Shown one piece after another: positions 1 through 11,356 of a DNA stretch of 64,000 bases. The translations under genes were made by a program, and so were the position numbers. The notes beneath the pieces are model-generated. The model was not told the origin of the DNA. It made no database searches and worked only from the letters and a program-made list of their open reading frames with translations. The stretch spans positions 136,866,501 through 136,930,500 of the forward strand of contig CM075347.1 in assembly GCA_037693485.1 (NCBI GenBank), given 5' to 3'. The DNA comes from Kitagawia praeruptora. Its lineage: Eukaryota > Streptophyta > Magnoliopsida > Apiales > Apiaceae. The number at the start of each line of letters is the position of its first letter. Position 1 is the stretch's first letter.

Positions 1-1331
1 CTCCTAGCCTCATTGAAAAGATTATGGAAATACGAACACCACCTCTCCTTGATAGCCTCTTCATTCAATAACACCTGGCCTGAATCATCCTTAACAAACT
101 TAACAGAACCCAGGTCGCGCCGCCCTCTCTCCCTAGCTTTAGCTAGTTTAAAGATATCGTTCGCTCCTTCCTTGGTATCTAGGCGCTTGTACATCCCCTC
201 ATAGGCTTCCTCTTTGGCTTTCGCCATGGCCTTTTTTGCCTCACGTCTCGCCACCTTGTACGCTTCCATCTTCAGACTCCTCTCCGCCCCTGCACTCATG
301 TACAAAAGCTCTTTAAAGAGCGCAAGTTTAGCCTTAACTTTCTTTTGAACCTCCTCGTTCCACCACCACGACTCCTTATGGCCACTGAACCTTCCTGAGG
401 AAACCCCCACCACCTTCTCGCCCACACACCGAATAGCCTTCGCCACGTTGGTCCACCTACTGTTGGCATCTCCACCACGCGCAAAATAACCTTCGTTGGC
501 CAGAGACTCCCTGAATTCGGCCGCCTTCTCGCCCTTCAAGTCCTTCCAAGGAATTCTAGGTCTGAACTCTCTCGACCTGCGGACAACTCGACCCCCCATG
601 ACTAGATCCATGGCCAGCAGCCGGTGTTGAGATGCACACGCCTCACTCCGGAACACCTTGCAATCCACGCACGCCCTAGTATCCCGACTGCGCAAAAGTA
701 GGTAATCGATTTGAGTGTTGTGCCCCCCACTACTAAAGGTGATGAGGTGCTCAGCCCTCTTCTGAAAAACAGAATTCACAATTACCAACTCCTGAGCAGT
801 AGCAAACTCCAACAACGCGGACCCACCAACATTCCTTGCCCCGAAGCCAAAACCCCTATGAGCGCTGGGATAGCCATCTGCCCTCTCACCAATGTGACCA
901 TTGAAATCGCCACCCATCACTACAAATTGGTCGTCAGGAATACTTCCGACCAACTCATCTAAACAGACCTAGAAAGCCTCCTTCTCTGAATCGCCCAAAC
1001 CGGCTTGAGGGGCATACGCACACACCACGTTCACCACCTTCTCCCCAACCACGACCCTAACGGACATGATCCTGTCGCTGCTTCTCTTCACTTCCACGAC
1101 GTTGTCTTTTAGATCCTTCGCCAACAGAATACCCACTCCGTTCCTGGAATTGGCAAGACCTGAGTACCACAACTTATACCCGTTCGCTTCTCTAGAGTGA
1201 GCCCCCTTCCACCTAGTCTCTTGAATACACGCCACATCCACTCTCCGCTTCTTCAGCACGTCCACTAGCTCCAAAAATTTGCCAGTTAGGGTACCTACAT
1301 TCAAACTGCCAACACGTAAACTACGCGACAT
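1..1331 (-). pseudogene. RTE-type LINE, endonuclease domain, one in-frame stop, truncated by window edge
   Basis: The minus strand is open from an ATG at 1329-1331 to the left edge apart from one TAG at 969-971. I checked every codon from 968 down to 1 and found no other stop or frameshift. The first 120 codons carry the start of an endonuclease/exonuclease/phosphatase fold (RVGSLNVGTL, IQETRWKG, YSG..NSRNGVGIL). After the stop come GGDFNGHIG, TQIDYLLLR and QHRLLAMDL, the later endonuclease motifs. Then follows a basic linker (WWWNEEVQ, YK.AR.EAKKAMAKAK) typical of plant LINEs often labelled craniofacial-development-protein-2-like. The reverse transcriptase would lie beyond base 1. The element is otherwise well preserved, so the stop may be recent. 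Assignment to the RTE clade is from family knowledge; a truncated host EEP protein is much less likely. Confidence 0.85.
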
Positions 1332-1468
1332 CGTCAAAAATAGAAATTAAAATGAAATGCTATACAAAAATAAAAATTATAATAGCAATAAAAATAAAAC
1401 TGAAATAAAAATAAAAATGAAAATAAAATAAAATAAGATCCCAATTTCTACGAAAGACAAGAATACTA

Positions 1469-1470
<2 letters not shown>

Positions 1471-1512
<42 letters not shown>
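1471..1512. repeat. (ATA)n microsatellite
   Basis: About 14 near-perfect ATA units, just upstream of the LINE start in A-rich sequence (1340-1440) that may be its 5' untranslated region. Confidence 0.9.
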
Positions 1513-1516
<4 letters not shown>

Positions 1517-1629
1517 TAATATGTATAGATATTTATACGATCTAATACAAAGATACACTATTTATAATAATACTAATTATAAAATAAATACTACTAATAC
1601 TTTAATAATTTGAAGCCGACTAATAGCAA

Positions 1630-2300
1630 TTACAAATATACGAACAAAAGAGATCTAGAAGGGAGGAAGAACAGGGGGGCTACAGATAATTGACTGGGCG
1701 GAGACGATGAGAGGATTGGAGATAGGAGAATAGGAGGTTGAAGGGACGGAGGTGGCTGCTGACCAGAAGAAAAGCAGAGGAGGGTTGAAGGAACGGAGGA
1801 GGGGGCGGATAGAATTGAAGGGGATGAGGGTTGAACGACGGCGAGGGCTGCCGAGCTTGAGGAAGGGGGGTGAAGGAGAGATGCTGGGATTAAGCAAAGA
1901 GATCGGACGGGGACGAGGGGCCAGAAATCGCGACAAGAGATCGCTAGCGGAGGATGAACTGGCGGAGCTGAGAAACCGACTAGCAGAGAGAGTTCGAGAT
2001 ATAGATATGCCAAAAAAGATGTGGACAGCTTTAAACGCGAGCGATGAATTGAGTTGAAAACGAAGGCAGGGAGGGTGGGTCAAGACTTGATGATGGTTTT
2101 GGGCTTTGTTGAAAGACAATTCGACAGGGAGGAGATGACGTTAAGGAAGGGAACGAGCGGATGACGGGAAGGAGAGAAAGGGCTGGGATTGGGGTGGAGG
2201 CTGGCAAGGGTGATGACGGGAAGCAGGAGAAAGGGGGGGAGCGATGAAGAATGAAAGACACGGACCTACACTATTAACCGGAAAAAACACAACCTCTAAA
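1630..2300. other. Purine-rich, GC-elevated block of unknown nature
   Basis: The plus strand is dominated by G and A (GGAGG, GAGGGG), so the minus strand gives short Ser/Pro/Leu-rich reading frames in several frames. None has a recognisable domain and they contradict one another. It lies on the 5' side of the minus-strand LINE and could be its 5' untranslated region, or the inside of a decayed hAT element whose end is at 2505. I do not call a gene here. Confidence 0.4.
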
Positions 2301-2461
2301 ACTCTATAAATTTACAAAGTAAAAGAGAAGAGAAGGATAGAAGCAAGTGAAAGCTAAGCTGATAAATGGTTAATGTTTAATGTTCCGGCGATCCTCCGGC
2401 CAGAGGAACCAGATTTACATAATCATGCTTAATACATAATACCAAGCTTTTATTCCAAACT

Positions 2462-2505
2462 TAGGGGGGGCCGTGACCCAACTAGCCCCCCTAAATCCGC
2501 CTCTG
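2462..2505. mobile_element. hAT-like transposon terminus (right end only)
   Basis: Read on the minus strand the end is CAGAGGCGGATTTAG followed by GGGGGGCTAG and a C-rich stretch. This resembles the CAG(A/T)GGCGGA termini of plant hAT elements. No matching left end or 8-bp target duplication was found nearby, so this is a remnant. Confidence 0.45.
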
Positions 2506-3522
2506 AACATATACAGATAGAACTAGAAAGACTCTCTTTCTTCAATCATAAAGTACATTTCACAAGATTGATTAGACATACACAAACAGAACTAGAAACA
2601 AGCGGAACTAGAAAGATAAACGGACAAACACATATTCAAATTAAATAAATGGGACTCTAATCCAAAATCATTTTTTAAACCAAATTTTAATACAATATTA
2701 AATAACTAATTCATTTAAATAGGTCTCAGAGAAATGTTTCAGGTTTTTATAACAGGATTCAATGGTTCATAGGATTTAGTTAGTACATATTAGACTTAAG
2801 TATCTTACTTTAAACAATTTGAGATGTTCTTTGTAACACTCCATATTAATTTATTTATTTATTTTTTATTTTTTAAAAAAAGATTGGCATTTCTTTGATT
2901 TTCATTTTTTTTGGTTGTACCATTTTTTTTCCTTTCTTTTTTTTTTAAAGTGTAACTGAAAGAGCATGATTGTGAGTGGTAATGATTCATTAGATTAAAA
3001 TTTTTTTTAATTATGATAACATTAAGGCACCCATCAGTTACAATGGAATCAGTTACTTGTGTATATGAGTTTCGTTTATATAAAAAGAAGAGAGCGGTAG
3101 TGAACAAACTAGGAAAAAAGAATAAGAAAAAGTTTGTAAGGTCAGTCTCTGTTTTCTTAGTACTTTTAAATTACAATGTTTTGTATGCGTGTTTGGTAGT
3201 TTAAATATTATATGCCTGGAGATCGATTATAATTTTATAAGTTTAGCGGCAACAACTGCATCTTTTGTGATCAAAATTTATATACATGCTTGTTAAATGG
3301 ATGATAGTAGAATTTATGTGTTATGATAAAATAAGGCCTCTGTCATGTAATTCTTTTTAGCATCTGGTCATGTTTTGATTCAATCTAAGGTATAAGGATT
3401 GTATTGGTAGTGGGCATTCATCTTATTGTGTCTAAGTGTGATAATAAAATTGTTTAAAAATCGTTTGTTTTACAATCCAGGTTTATTATATTGGATTTTG
3501 AGTATATTTGTCTAATTTAATC

Positions 3523-3523
<1 letters not shown>

Positions 3524-3590
<67 letters not shown>
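3524..3590. repeat. (TTA)n microsatellite
   Basis: About 22 uninterrupted TTA units inside the outer solo LTR. Confidence 0.95.
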
Positions 3591-3845
3591 GTGTTGATCT
3601 TTAGTTTTCACACTTTTTGTTTTATGCATATATAGGTCCTTTTAATCATCATTTATATATATATATATGTACAACTTTTTATATAAGTGATTTTGTAAAT
3701 TTTTATTTAATATGTAACTTTATCTTTCCGGAAATAAAATGAGAGTTTGTTTTTGGTAGTGTAATATTTTTGTTAATCCTAGTATGCCAGATTTGATACT
3801 TTATTGCATTGTAAGTTTATGTTATTTTTTTTTTATTTTTATTTT

Positions 3846-4310
3846 TTTTTTGAGTAAAATTTCATTCATTAATGATAAGTCATACGACATCTACAAAAAT
3901 AGTCGAACAACGAAAAACATAAACAAATACTGATTAAATCATAATCAGACAATTTGTTGAAGATGATATTGCCCCTCTTGTATGAAGATTTATATGTACT
4001 CGATGCGGTTGGACCTCCACCTGGGGCTAATGCTGCTTGAATATTCGACCAAAAATGCAACATCCTATAAACTTGTTTCATTAGATCCGAAATCATACTC
4101 TCACAAATAAAGGAGAGAACATCCAAACTCTCACCAGGGAGAGAAACCAATCTGCAAAATACAAGCCAAAATAACAACAAATTGAAATTACAAAAGAAAA
4201 TCCAAGAAAACTTAGATTTGCCATCCGAAACCATAAAAAAGGCGGTTAACTCTCGAATCCACCAAGTGCAACTTGAATCGAAGAGGAGAGAAAACCGGAA
4301 GCTCCAATGA
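3846..4310 (-). mobile_element. 5'-truncated retroposon with A-tail, probably L1-like 3' end
   Basis: On the minus strand the segment ends with an AATGAATGAAATTTTACTC-type tail followed by an A-run (poly-T at 3846-3853 on plus). This is the usual 3' end of plant L1 elements. A weak frame covers 3869-4234 with a stretch reading LAPGGGPTAS; I cannot assign a domain. The right boundary is approximate and no target duplication was resolved. A retrocopied transcript is an alternative. Confidence 0.4.
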
Positions 4311-4553
4311 TGTAGTGGACATTTTATATTTTAATAGCATGTTAATAAGATCATATCCAACTTGCTATTATTGTCACATGAGGACTGAGGTACATATGTA
4401 AGGTTGCATGCAAATTATGTATTAGAAGAGATGGGTCCGAGTGCCTTGTCATGTGTTCAGCTTTTGTATATTTGAGTTTGTATTCGGTGTTGACTTTTTT
4501 TTTATATATAAAAACTATGGAATTTTATCATGTACTCTACATCATTTGTATAT

Positions 4554-6047
4554 TGATAAGTGGAGTTTATATCCACTTGGAGCATTCTAAATCGGCTTAA
4601 ATTGATTGTCTTGGACTCAAGTTTCTTGTAGTTTTGATGTGTTTTGCTTAGTTGTGCAGATGTACGAGAATGTTGATTAAGGTGGAAGTTTCTATCGTTT
4701 TTGGAGATTTAATTGATTAAAATTCGGATTTTCTGGGAAGGCTGCGCAGCTTACACTATTTTAGCCATATCTGGAGTTCTGTAAGTCCATTTTCAGCGAT
4801 CTTACTGCCCACACGAAGCTTGAGAGATTTTCTACAACCTGGGATAGGAAGCACGTGCAAGTAATGTGCTGAATTAATTCGCGCACGTATTCTTTGTGAA
4901 GCATGGCTGGGAAATTACTGTTTTGCCCTTTTCAAGTTCTAATTATATTCCGGGCAGTTTTTAGCACCTTAATTAAATTCTAATTGTAATAGAAGATAAA
5001 TTCTTGCTGGGCAAGAAATCTAGAGCCTATAAAAACACATCTAAGCATTGTAATTTAGATATCATAGTTTTATTATTGTAACCAGCTTAGATTTGCAAGG
5101 GAGAAAAGGAGAGAAGGATTCAACGCTCGTGACAAGCAACGGATCTAGATCTACTTCATCCTTTGTGTTACTTTGGATTATAGATTTGTTTTCTCAACTC
5201 TTTGATTTATTAATATTATTGCTTCTTTTATCCATATCTTGTTTTATACCATGTTTTCATCAAATCCCATGACGATGAACGGTTCAATTATGGGCTACGT
5301 TGTCATGGGATCCTAGTGGATTTATCTATGTAGCTTAGTAGTTTGCATGCCTTAAAGATTTATGTGTGGTGAATACTTGATATCCTTGTATGGTTGTGCT
5401 TATTGAATTTAGGTGCGTCGCGAACATCTAATTTGTTAATCTCTTGCTAAACGAGAGTGGATCTTGAGATTTAGAACTTGCCATGCTAGCATAGGATAGG
5501 TTGGTGTTTTGACATCATGATTTGTGGCATCAATAGAGATATTATGCTACCCTATGTGATCTAAGTGAATAACTTGTGCTTCAACCTTTATGTTTTCAAA
5601 TTCTATAGAGATATAGGGTCTAAACATAATAGGTGCCTACTCGTCTTCTATCTCTTTTGTGGATGTATGCGTAGATTGGTACTAGTATACCGAGAGGTAA
5701 CTTTTACTCTTTTCGTGTTATTCGATCAGATATCAAACCCATCCCATGTTTTAATTAAAGGCTGCAACTCTAAGTGAAGTAGATGATGAAACTAGAATTC
5801 CATGTTTTATTCTCATATTAGTAATTCGACTTTAATCTCTTTAATTAGTTAATCTTTAGTTTGATAATTAATTTAGTAGTTAATAAAAATCCAATTTGTT
5901 ATTTGTCTTAGCAGTGGATAAAAACCATACATCGGTGCATAGGTACATTAATTGAATTGAACACCATTCTAGATCTCTGTGGGAACGAACTTGATTTAAT
6001 CATATATTACTTGTGACAACGTGCGCTTGCGTAAATTTTGCATAACA
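4554..6047 (+). mobile_element. Nested solo LTR, 1494 bp, with TATAT target duplication
   Basis: Starts TGATAAGTGG and ends GCATAACA, flanked by TATAT at 4549-4553 and 6048-6052. A TATA box (TATAAAAA, 5028-5035) about 475 bp in gives a U3/R-U5 polarity on the plus strand. The terminal part contains GTGGGAACGAAC and GTGCGCTTGCG, reminiscent of Athila/Tat LTR ends. It was inserted into the older solo LTR at 2832-6997. The 5-bp duplication is low in complexity, but the TG...CA ends support it. Confidence 0.75.
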
Positions 6048-7230
6048 TATATTGACTGAGAGAGTAAGATTTTCACTCTGACTTATGATGGTAATTATAC
6101 TTTGCTTATTTATTTGACTAAATGTTAGGTTCTGTTGGTGACATATTTGTTTAGCGATATCAGGGTAAGTTTACTATCCGAACTTTCTAGTTTCGTTTTA
6201 ATTATATTTATATGTTGAAAATTCTGAAATTATATTTGATTCTGTTATTTCTATTTTAGTATTTAAAAATCGGTCAAGTGCTAGTTTTTTTAAGAATGTA
6301 TTATTCTAGATTATTCTAAAATATGGACTTTGGAATCCCAGTTTAGTTTATGATCTGAACCCGTTAGTATCTGCGCTTAGTTCCGGAACTAGAATCTGAT
6401 ACCTTTCTAGGGGCACCATTGTGCAATTTCTGATACCTTAGGGACGCAATATTAACTTCTGGACCGCGTCACAGGTTTATAGTGACTTCTGAACTTCTGG
6501 ACCGTGTCACCGGTTTGTAGTGACCTCAGATTAAGCTGTGGGTTATAAAGTTGAGTTTATTGAATTTTATTGTCCCGTTTATGATTCACTCTTTGACACT
6601 GAAATTTTCTGTTAGCTCTACTTCTGAAATCTTATTTAATTTGTAAAATATTTTGATCTCTCTCTTTTAAGATATAGTGTACTTGACCAACTATTTTGGT
6701 AAGGATTGTAGTTTGCTGGGCTTTGTTAGCTCGTTGTTTTAAAACTTTTCAGGCTGTGTAGTTCGTGAAAGCTGTTTGGATTTGAGAGTTGGTTCGTTGA
6801 ATGACCTTTATGTTTTTAGTTTATTTTTTACAAATTCGTGGGAGCTGCGCCTCTATTTATTTGAACTATGTTTTGCTTATGATATTCTGACTTTTGTTTT
6901 GAGATATTTGATTTTAAAATATTGGTTTTGAGACTTTTATCCTAGTTAGTATATTTTTAGTTCTATTTTTAATATCTCGAAAAGTCGGGATGTTACATTC
7001 TTCGTCGATTCATTTTTTTCCTAGTAAATTGAGTTGGATATTTAGCCTACAGCCATTGTGTAACACCAAAAGTAGAGGGACACAAAATATGTACTAAAAC
7101 TAATTTTTTTTAAAAAAGTAATGTCTAAAATGAGTAGCATAAATAAACACAACAATTATATAAATGAGGATACTATGTAGTTATATCGGTTGTATTCGTT
7201 TAAAGATACCAAATCTACCAAAATAAAAAC

Positions 7231-7387
7231 TCCGGTGGGAGAGGAGGAAATGGTGATGAGGAGCAACAAATCAAATTAAATAATCAAATAAATATTTGGT
7301 TTTTGTTGTAATCAAATAAAATTTTGATTGTTTATTTGATTGTTGCTCATCCATCTCCTTGAAAATGGGACACCCTCTCCCACCGGA
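7231..7387 (+). promoter_or_regulatory. Inverted repeat enclosing the kinase start codon
   Basis: TCCGGTGGGAGAGG at 7231-7244 is a perfect 14-bp complement of 7374-7387. A second arm (7261-7276) pairs with 7334-7348 with one bulged base. The right arm covers the first coding bases of the kinase gene (ATG at 7365). If transcribed, the leader would fold over the initiation codon. It probably arose by inverted duplication of the first exon end. Effect on translation is inference. Confidence 0.6.
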
Positions 7388-10300
7388 ACACGAAAGTGTT
7401 TCTACTCCGGCCAACAATGTGGTGGCCGTGGCGATTGCTAAAAACAAAAACAGCCAAAATGCTGCTAGGTGGGCTATCAATAATCTTTTGATTCGCAACG
7501 CCAATTCCCCTGCACTTCTTCTAATTCATGTCAAGAAACAAAATGGTACGTGCCATTTTTCACGTTTCTTGATTATATGATCCACCCCATTATATAACCG
7601 TGTGTTTGTGCATGCATGCTATGATAATAAAATTTACGCGATTAAGTTCGCGGGTTTCTTTTAAATTAAAATCGTTGCAAGGACCAGGATTCATTTCTGT
7701 ATTGATTTTGACGTACTGATTGAATTGCAGATTCTGCTGATATTGATAGTACTAATTCAGAAGCGAATGGTGCATCATTTGAGAACGAAGCATCAAAGCT
7801 TATCAAAACCTTTAGTACATACTGCACACGGAAAGGGGTAAGTCAATGTTGTGATACATAAATGTACAAGAACATGTGTCATTTTGATGATGGTCAGTCA
7901 ATGAACTTCCATCAGGTTGATGTATCATATAGGTTGTAGTGACATTTTGACAAGTGCAGTGATACTAGTGATTAACGAGTTAGAAATGTCGTCGCAATGA
8001 TTTCGAGTTTGCAACACATTAACTGACAATCGGTAGTATTAACATCTTTACTCATGTAAATTCTGTTTCAGTTTAAACCGCAAGGAGTTGTCCTCGAAGA
8101 TAATGATGTTTCCAAATCACTTCTTCAGTATATAAATGAGAAAAGGATTAACAATATTGTTCTTGGTGCTTCAACAGGGTACTTATCAAACATAACTTTC
8201 TCACTTGCACACAAGGACACATGTATAATCTTCTCTTATTAATAATGTTAATCGATTACACATGCAATGTTGGAGCAGTGATGTTGCAAGTATGGTCAAA
8301 GAATCTGCACCGGAGTTTTGTTCGGTGTATGTTGTTGCAAATGACAAGTTACAGTCTGTCCGACCAGCTACACTGAATGCTGAAAATCTTTCCAATCCTG
8401 AGACTATGCTGCCTGATGTTTCAGTCGAGAACTCTAAACAAGATAATTATGTCAGGTACATGATAATTAACAAAGATAAACCAATGTAGATTTAGTGCAA
8501 ATAACAAAACAAAATATTTAATTTGCGTGAGGTAGTCATTGGCTCTATGAATTTATGTACCATTTTTCTATTCTTTCGAAAGTTTTTTGGCAAGCATAAT
8601 TACTTAGACTAGAGCAATGACTATAAACTACTGATCTTTCCTACGTGCAATGGGGATGTTAGCTGTCAGTCCCTTCATGATGATAAGGATTTCCAAGAGC
8701 CATCTGGATCTATTGTTGCCCAAAAAGTTTCTTCCGAAACTTCATCCAAAATTGACAAGGATGAAACTCAGCCATTCTCCCCTGTAAGTGCATGACGACA
8801 TGAGATTGGATTTATTGCTTTCATATAAAAAGGCCCAATATATTATCTAAAATATTGTATTTGGGGTTGGCAGAAAGATCCGGATGCAGAACTGAAAAGA
8901 CTGAAGCAAGAGCTGAAGCAAACCATAGGCATGTATAAATCAGCTTGCAGAGAAGCTGCTAGAGCCAAAAAGATGGTATCGTACTTTTTAAGAGAACTTT
9001 GATAACATCCTGAAGAATGCTTCTATTTTCTTACGTTTTAGTTAAGGTTTAGTGCTATAATAATTTATGTAAGCGACAATGATGTTAAAAGTATGAAAAA
9101 TAGTTATTACAGTATGGCCCTATTGGCAGAGGAATGAGGCTTTCATATACTCTTGTAAAGTCAGCCATTGATCATGAATATAATCTGGTCGGAGTTCGGG
9201 GCTTTGTTTAATTCCATACTTCAAATTTTGTCAAGTGATAGTTTATATTTTAATATCATTCTTTTCTCATCTTATATGCTGCAGACAGACAGTTACATAT
9301 GTTACACAATTTCAGGTCAAAGAGATTCAGCAATGGAAGCAAAAAGAAGCTCCGAAATATGAGCAAGCATGTCTTGCTCATGAGGCAGCACTTGTTTTAG
9401 CCAAGGTAGAAAAGGTGAAATGCAGAGCTGCAAATGAAGCAGCTGAAAAGGCAAAAAGGCTAGCTGACATGGAAGCACAGCGAAGATTGTATGCTGAGTT
9501 AAAGGTCAGAAAAGACGCAGAAGCGAAGAAGCGGGCTTTGAATGTTTTATCCAAAAATGATGTTCGGTACAGAAAGTACACCTTGGAAGAGATTGAGGCG
9601 GCTACTGATAAGTTCTCAGAGTCCTTAATGATTGGTGAAGGTGGATATGGACCAGTTTATAAAGGCAAGCTTGGCCACACTGGAGTTGCCATCAAAGTTC
9701 TTAGATCAGGTTCTGCTGCTGCCCAAGGAAAAAGGCAATTCCAACAAGAGGTAATGTGGCATAAGATTTATCAAAGTACTGGACATTTTTTAGGGTCATA
9801 CACTTGATAGGTTGCAACTTTTCCTTATAAGTCAATTATATTACTTCTACATAAGTCATGTAAAAGGTGTTAATGTCATATCCAGATTGAGGTCCTGTCT
9901 TCCATGAGGCATCCCAACATGGTCCTTCTTTTAGGCGCCTGTCCCAAGTTCGGATGTTTAGTATATGAATACATGAACTATGGAAGCTTGGAAGATCGAC
10001 TGTTTCGCAAAGGTAACACCCCTTCGATTCCTTGGAGGGTACGATTCAAAATAGCAGCTGAAATTGCCACTGGACTCCTATTCCTGCACAATGCAAAACC
10101 AGAACCCCTTGTGCACCGTGACCTCAAGCCAGCCAACATCCTTTTGGACCGAAACTATACATGTAAAATTAGTGATGTTGGTTTATCACGATTAGTCCCA
10201 GCTCCAGTAGCTGACAATGTCTCACAGTATCGGATGACTGCAGCAGCAGGAACATTTTGTTACATTGATCCTGAATATCAACAAACGGGTAGATTAGGTG

Positions 10301-11073
10301 TTAAATCAGACATATACTCCTTTGGGATAATGCTCCTCCAGATTATAACTGCAAGGCCCCCAATGGGTCTCACTCACCATGTAGAGAAAGCCATTGCAGA
10401 GGGAGCATTTGAGAGTATACTAGATCCTTCCGTGCCAGATTGGCCTGTTGAAGAGGCTCTTAGCTTTGCCAAAATAGCACTGAAATGTGCTGAGCTAAAG
10501 AAGAAAGACAGGCCGAATCTTGGTTCGGTTGTTTTGCCTGAGCTTAACCGTTTAAGAGAATTCGGAAAAAGAAAATCAAGTCATGGCCCTGCTCATAGTT
10601 CTTCAAATTCAAGTCCATATGAATGTTCAGTAAATGCCTTGCAGGTAGGTGAAGTACTGACTACGCAACGATTTGTTTTATATTTTGTGAAGTATAAGCT
10701 ATTGATTCTTGAATTTTAGATTAGTTCATATTGGTACCAGTTGTCTATTGGACTGTCACCGAATCTTCCATCCAGTAGATTTTTGTGCCTTTGACATATT
10801 ATTGCCTCTGATAGCAGTATGTATGTGCATAATTCTGTTTAACGTTTCTGTGAAGTGATTAAAGGTACTAAAATTTCATTTTAAGGCATACGTTTGAGGG
10901 ATTTTAAGTGAAAGAAAAATAAGAATATCACAATTGTAGCAGAAGAAAGAACCAAAACTAATTTTTCTGTTCTAGAGTCTCTTGACAAATTTCAGGGTAA
11001 GTCTGAATTATCTGGTTTTATGAATGTTCAGGAAACCAGGGAAAATGTTGATACATCTCCTGAAGAAAGATAG
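7365..11073 (+). CDS. Receptor-like cytoplasmic kinase with USP domain (RLCK-IX / PUB-kinase family, no U-box)
   Basis: Nine exons: 7365-7545, 7731-7837, 8072-8178, 8279-8455, 8663-8783, 8874-8975, 9316-9750, 9886-10644, 11032-11073. The frame is kept across every junction, giving about 676 residues. Residues ~15-130 match an adenine-nucleotide-binding universal stress domain (NNVVAVAIAKNKNSQNAARW). A charged coiled coil follows (exons 6-7), then a kinase: IGEGGYGPVYKG loop, VAIK lysine, HRDLKPANILLD catalytic loop, ISDVGLSRL, DPEYQQTG. The DFG motif reads DVG, which is normal for this family. Relatives often end in a U-box ubiquitin-ligase domain; here the protein ends shortly after the kinase. 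The exon 3/4 junction skips a few residues expected in the USP fold, so that boundary is least certain. Presumed cytoplasmic Ser/Thr kinase in stress signalling; substrate unknown. Confidence 0.88.
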
Positions 11074-11356
11074 CACACTTTGACATTAACGCTGATGAAA
11101 CGATAGAACTGGAGTGCCAGTAACCAGACAAGTTCTTGTTCTTGAAGATTCGGAAGTTGATCTTTTTTCATGTACATGTGAGTCTTCGTTCTTGGAATTT
11201 TGGGCATACAGTTTTAATAGTGAAAAAAAAAAATTAAGTACATTGTATCAGAAAGTTTCTTGAATGAAAAATTTTCGTTTCTTGACATACTCATCAAACA
11301 TTACAGAAAGAAGAACAAAAGATGAATTATAAACCCAGCCGATCTCCCAGCACATA

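Larger units (their letters stand above)
2832..6997. mobile_element. Solo LTR (Ty3/gypsy, chromovirus-like ends) interrupted by nested insertions
   Basis: The termini are TGTAACACTCC at 2832 and GGGATGTTACA ending at 6997. The 5-bp direct repeat TTCTT lies immediately outside both (2827-2831 and 6998-7002), the hallmark of LTR-element integration. TGTAACA...TGTTACA ends are common in Del/Tekay-type chromoviruses. No gag-pol lies between them, so this is a solo LTR. It holds a second solo LTR at 4554-6047; removing that and its duplicated target leaves about 2.67 kb. A (TTA)n microsatellite and an L1-like tail also lie inside. Confidence 0.75.

Noticed and set aside
1630..2261. Ser/Pro-rich minus-strand reading frames
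   Set aside because: They overlap in several frames, come from purine-skewed sequence and have no domain or splice support.
10171..10191. Kinase inactivated because DFG reads DVG
   Set aside because: DVG with intact Lys and HRD is usual in this plant kinase family, so it is not evidence of a dead enzyme.
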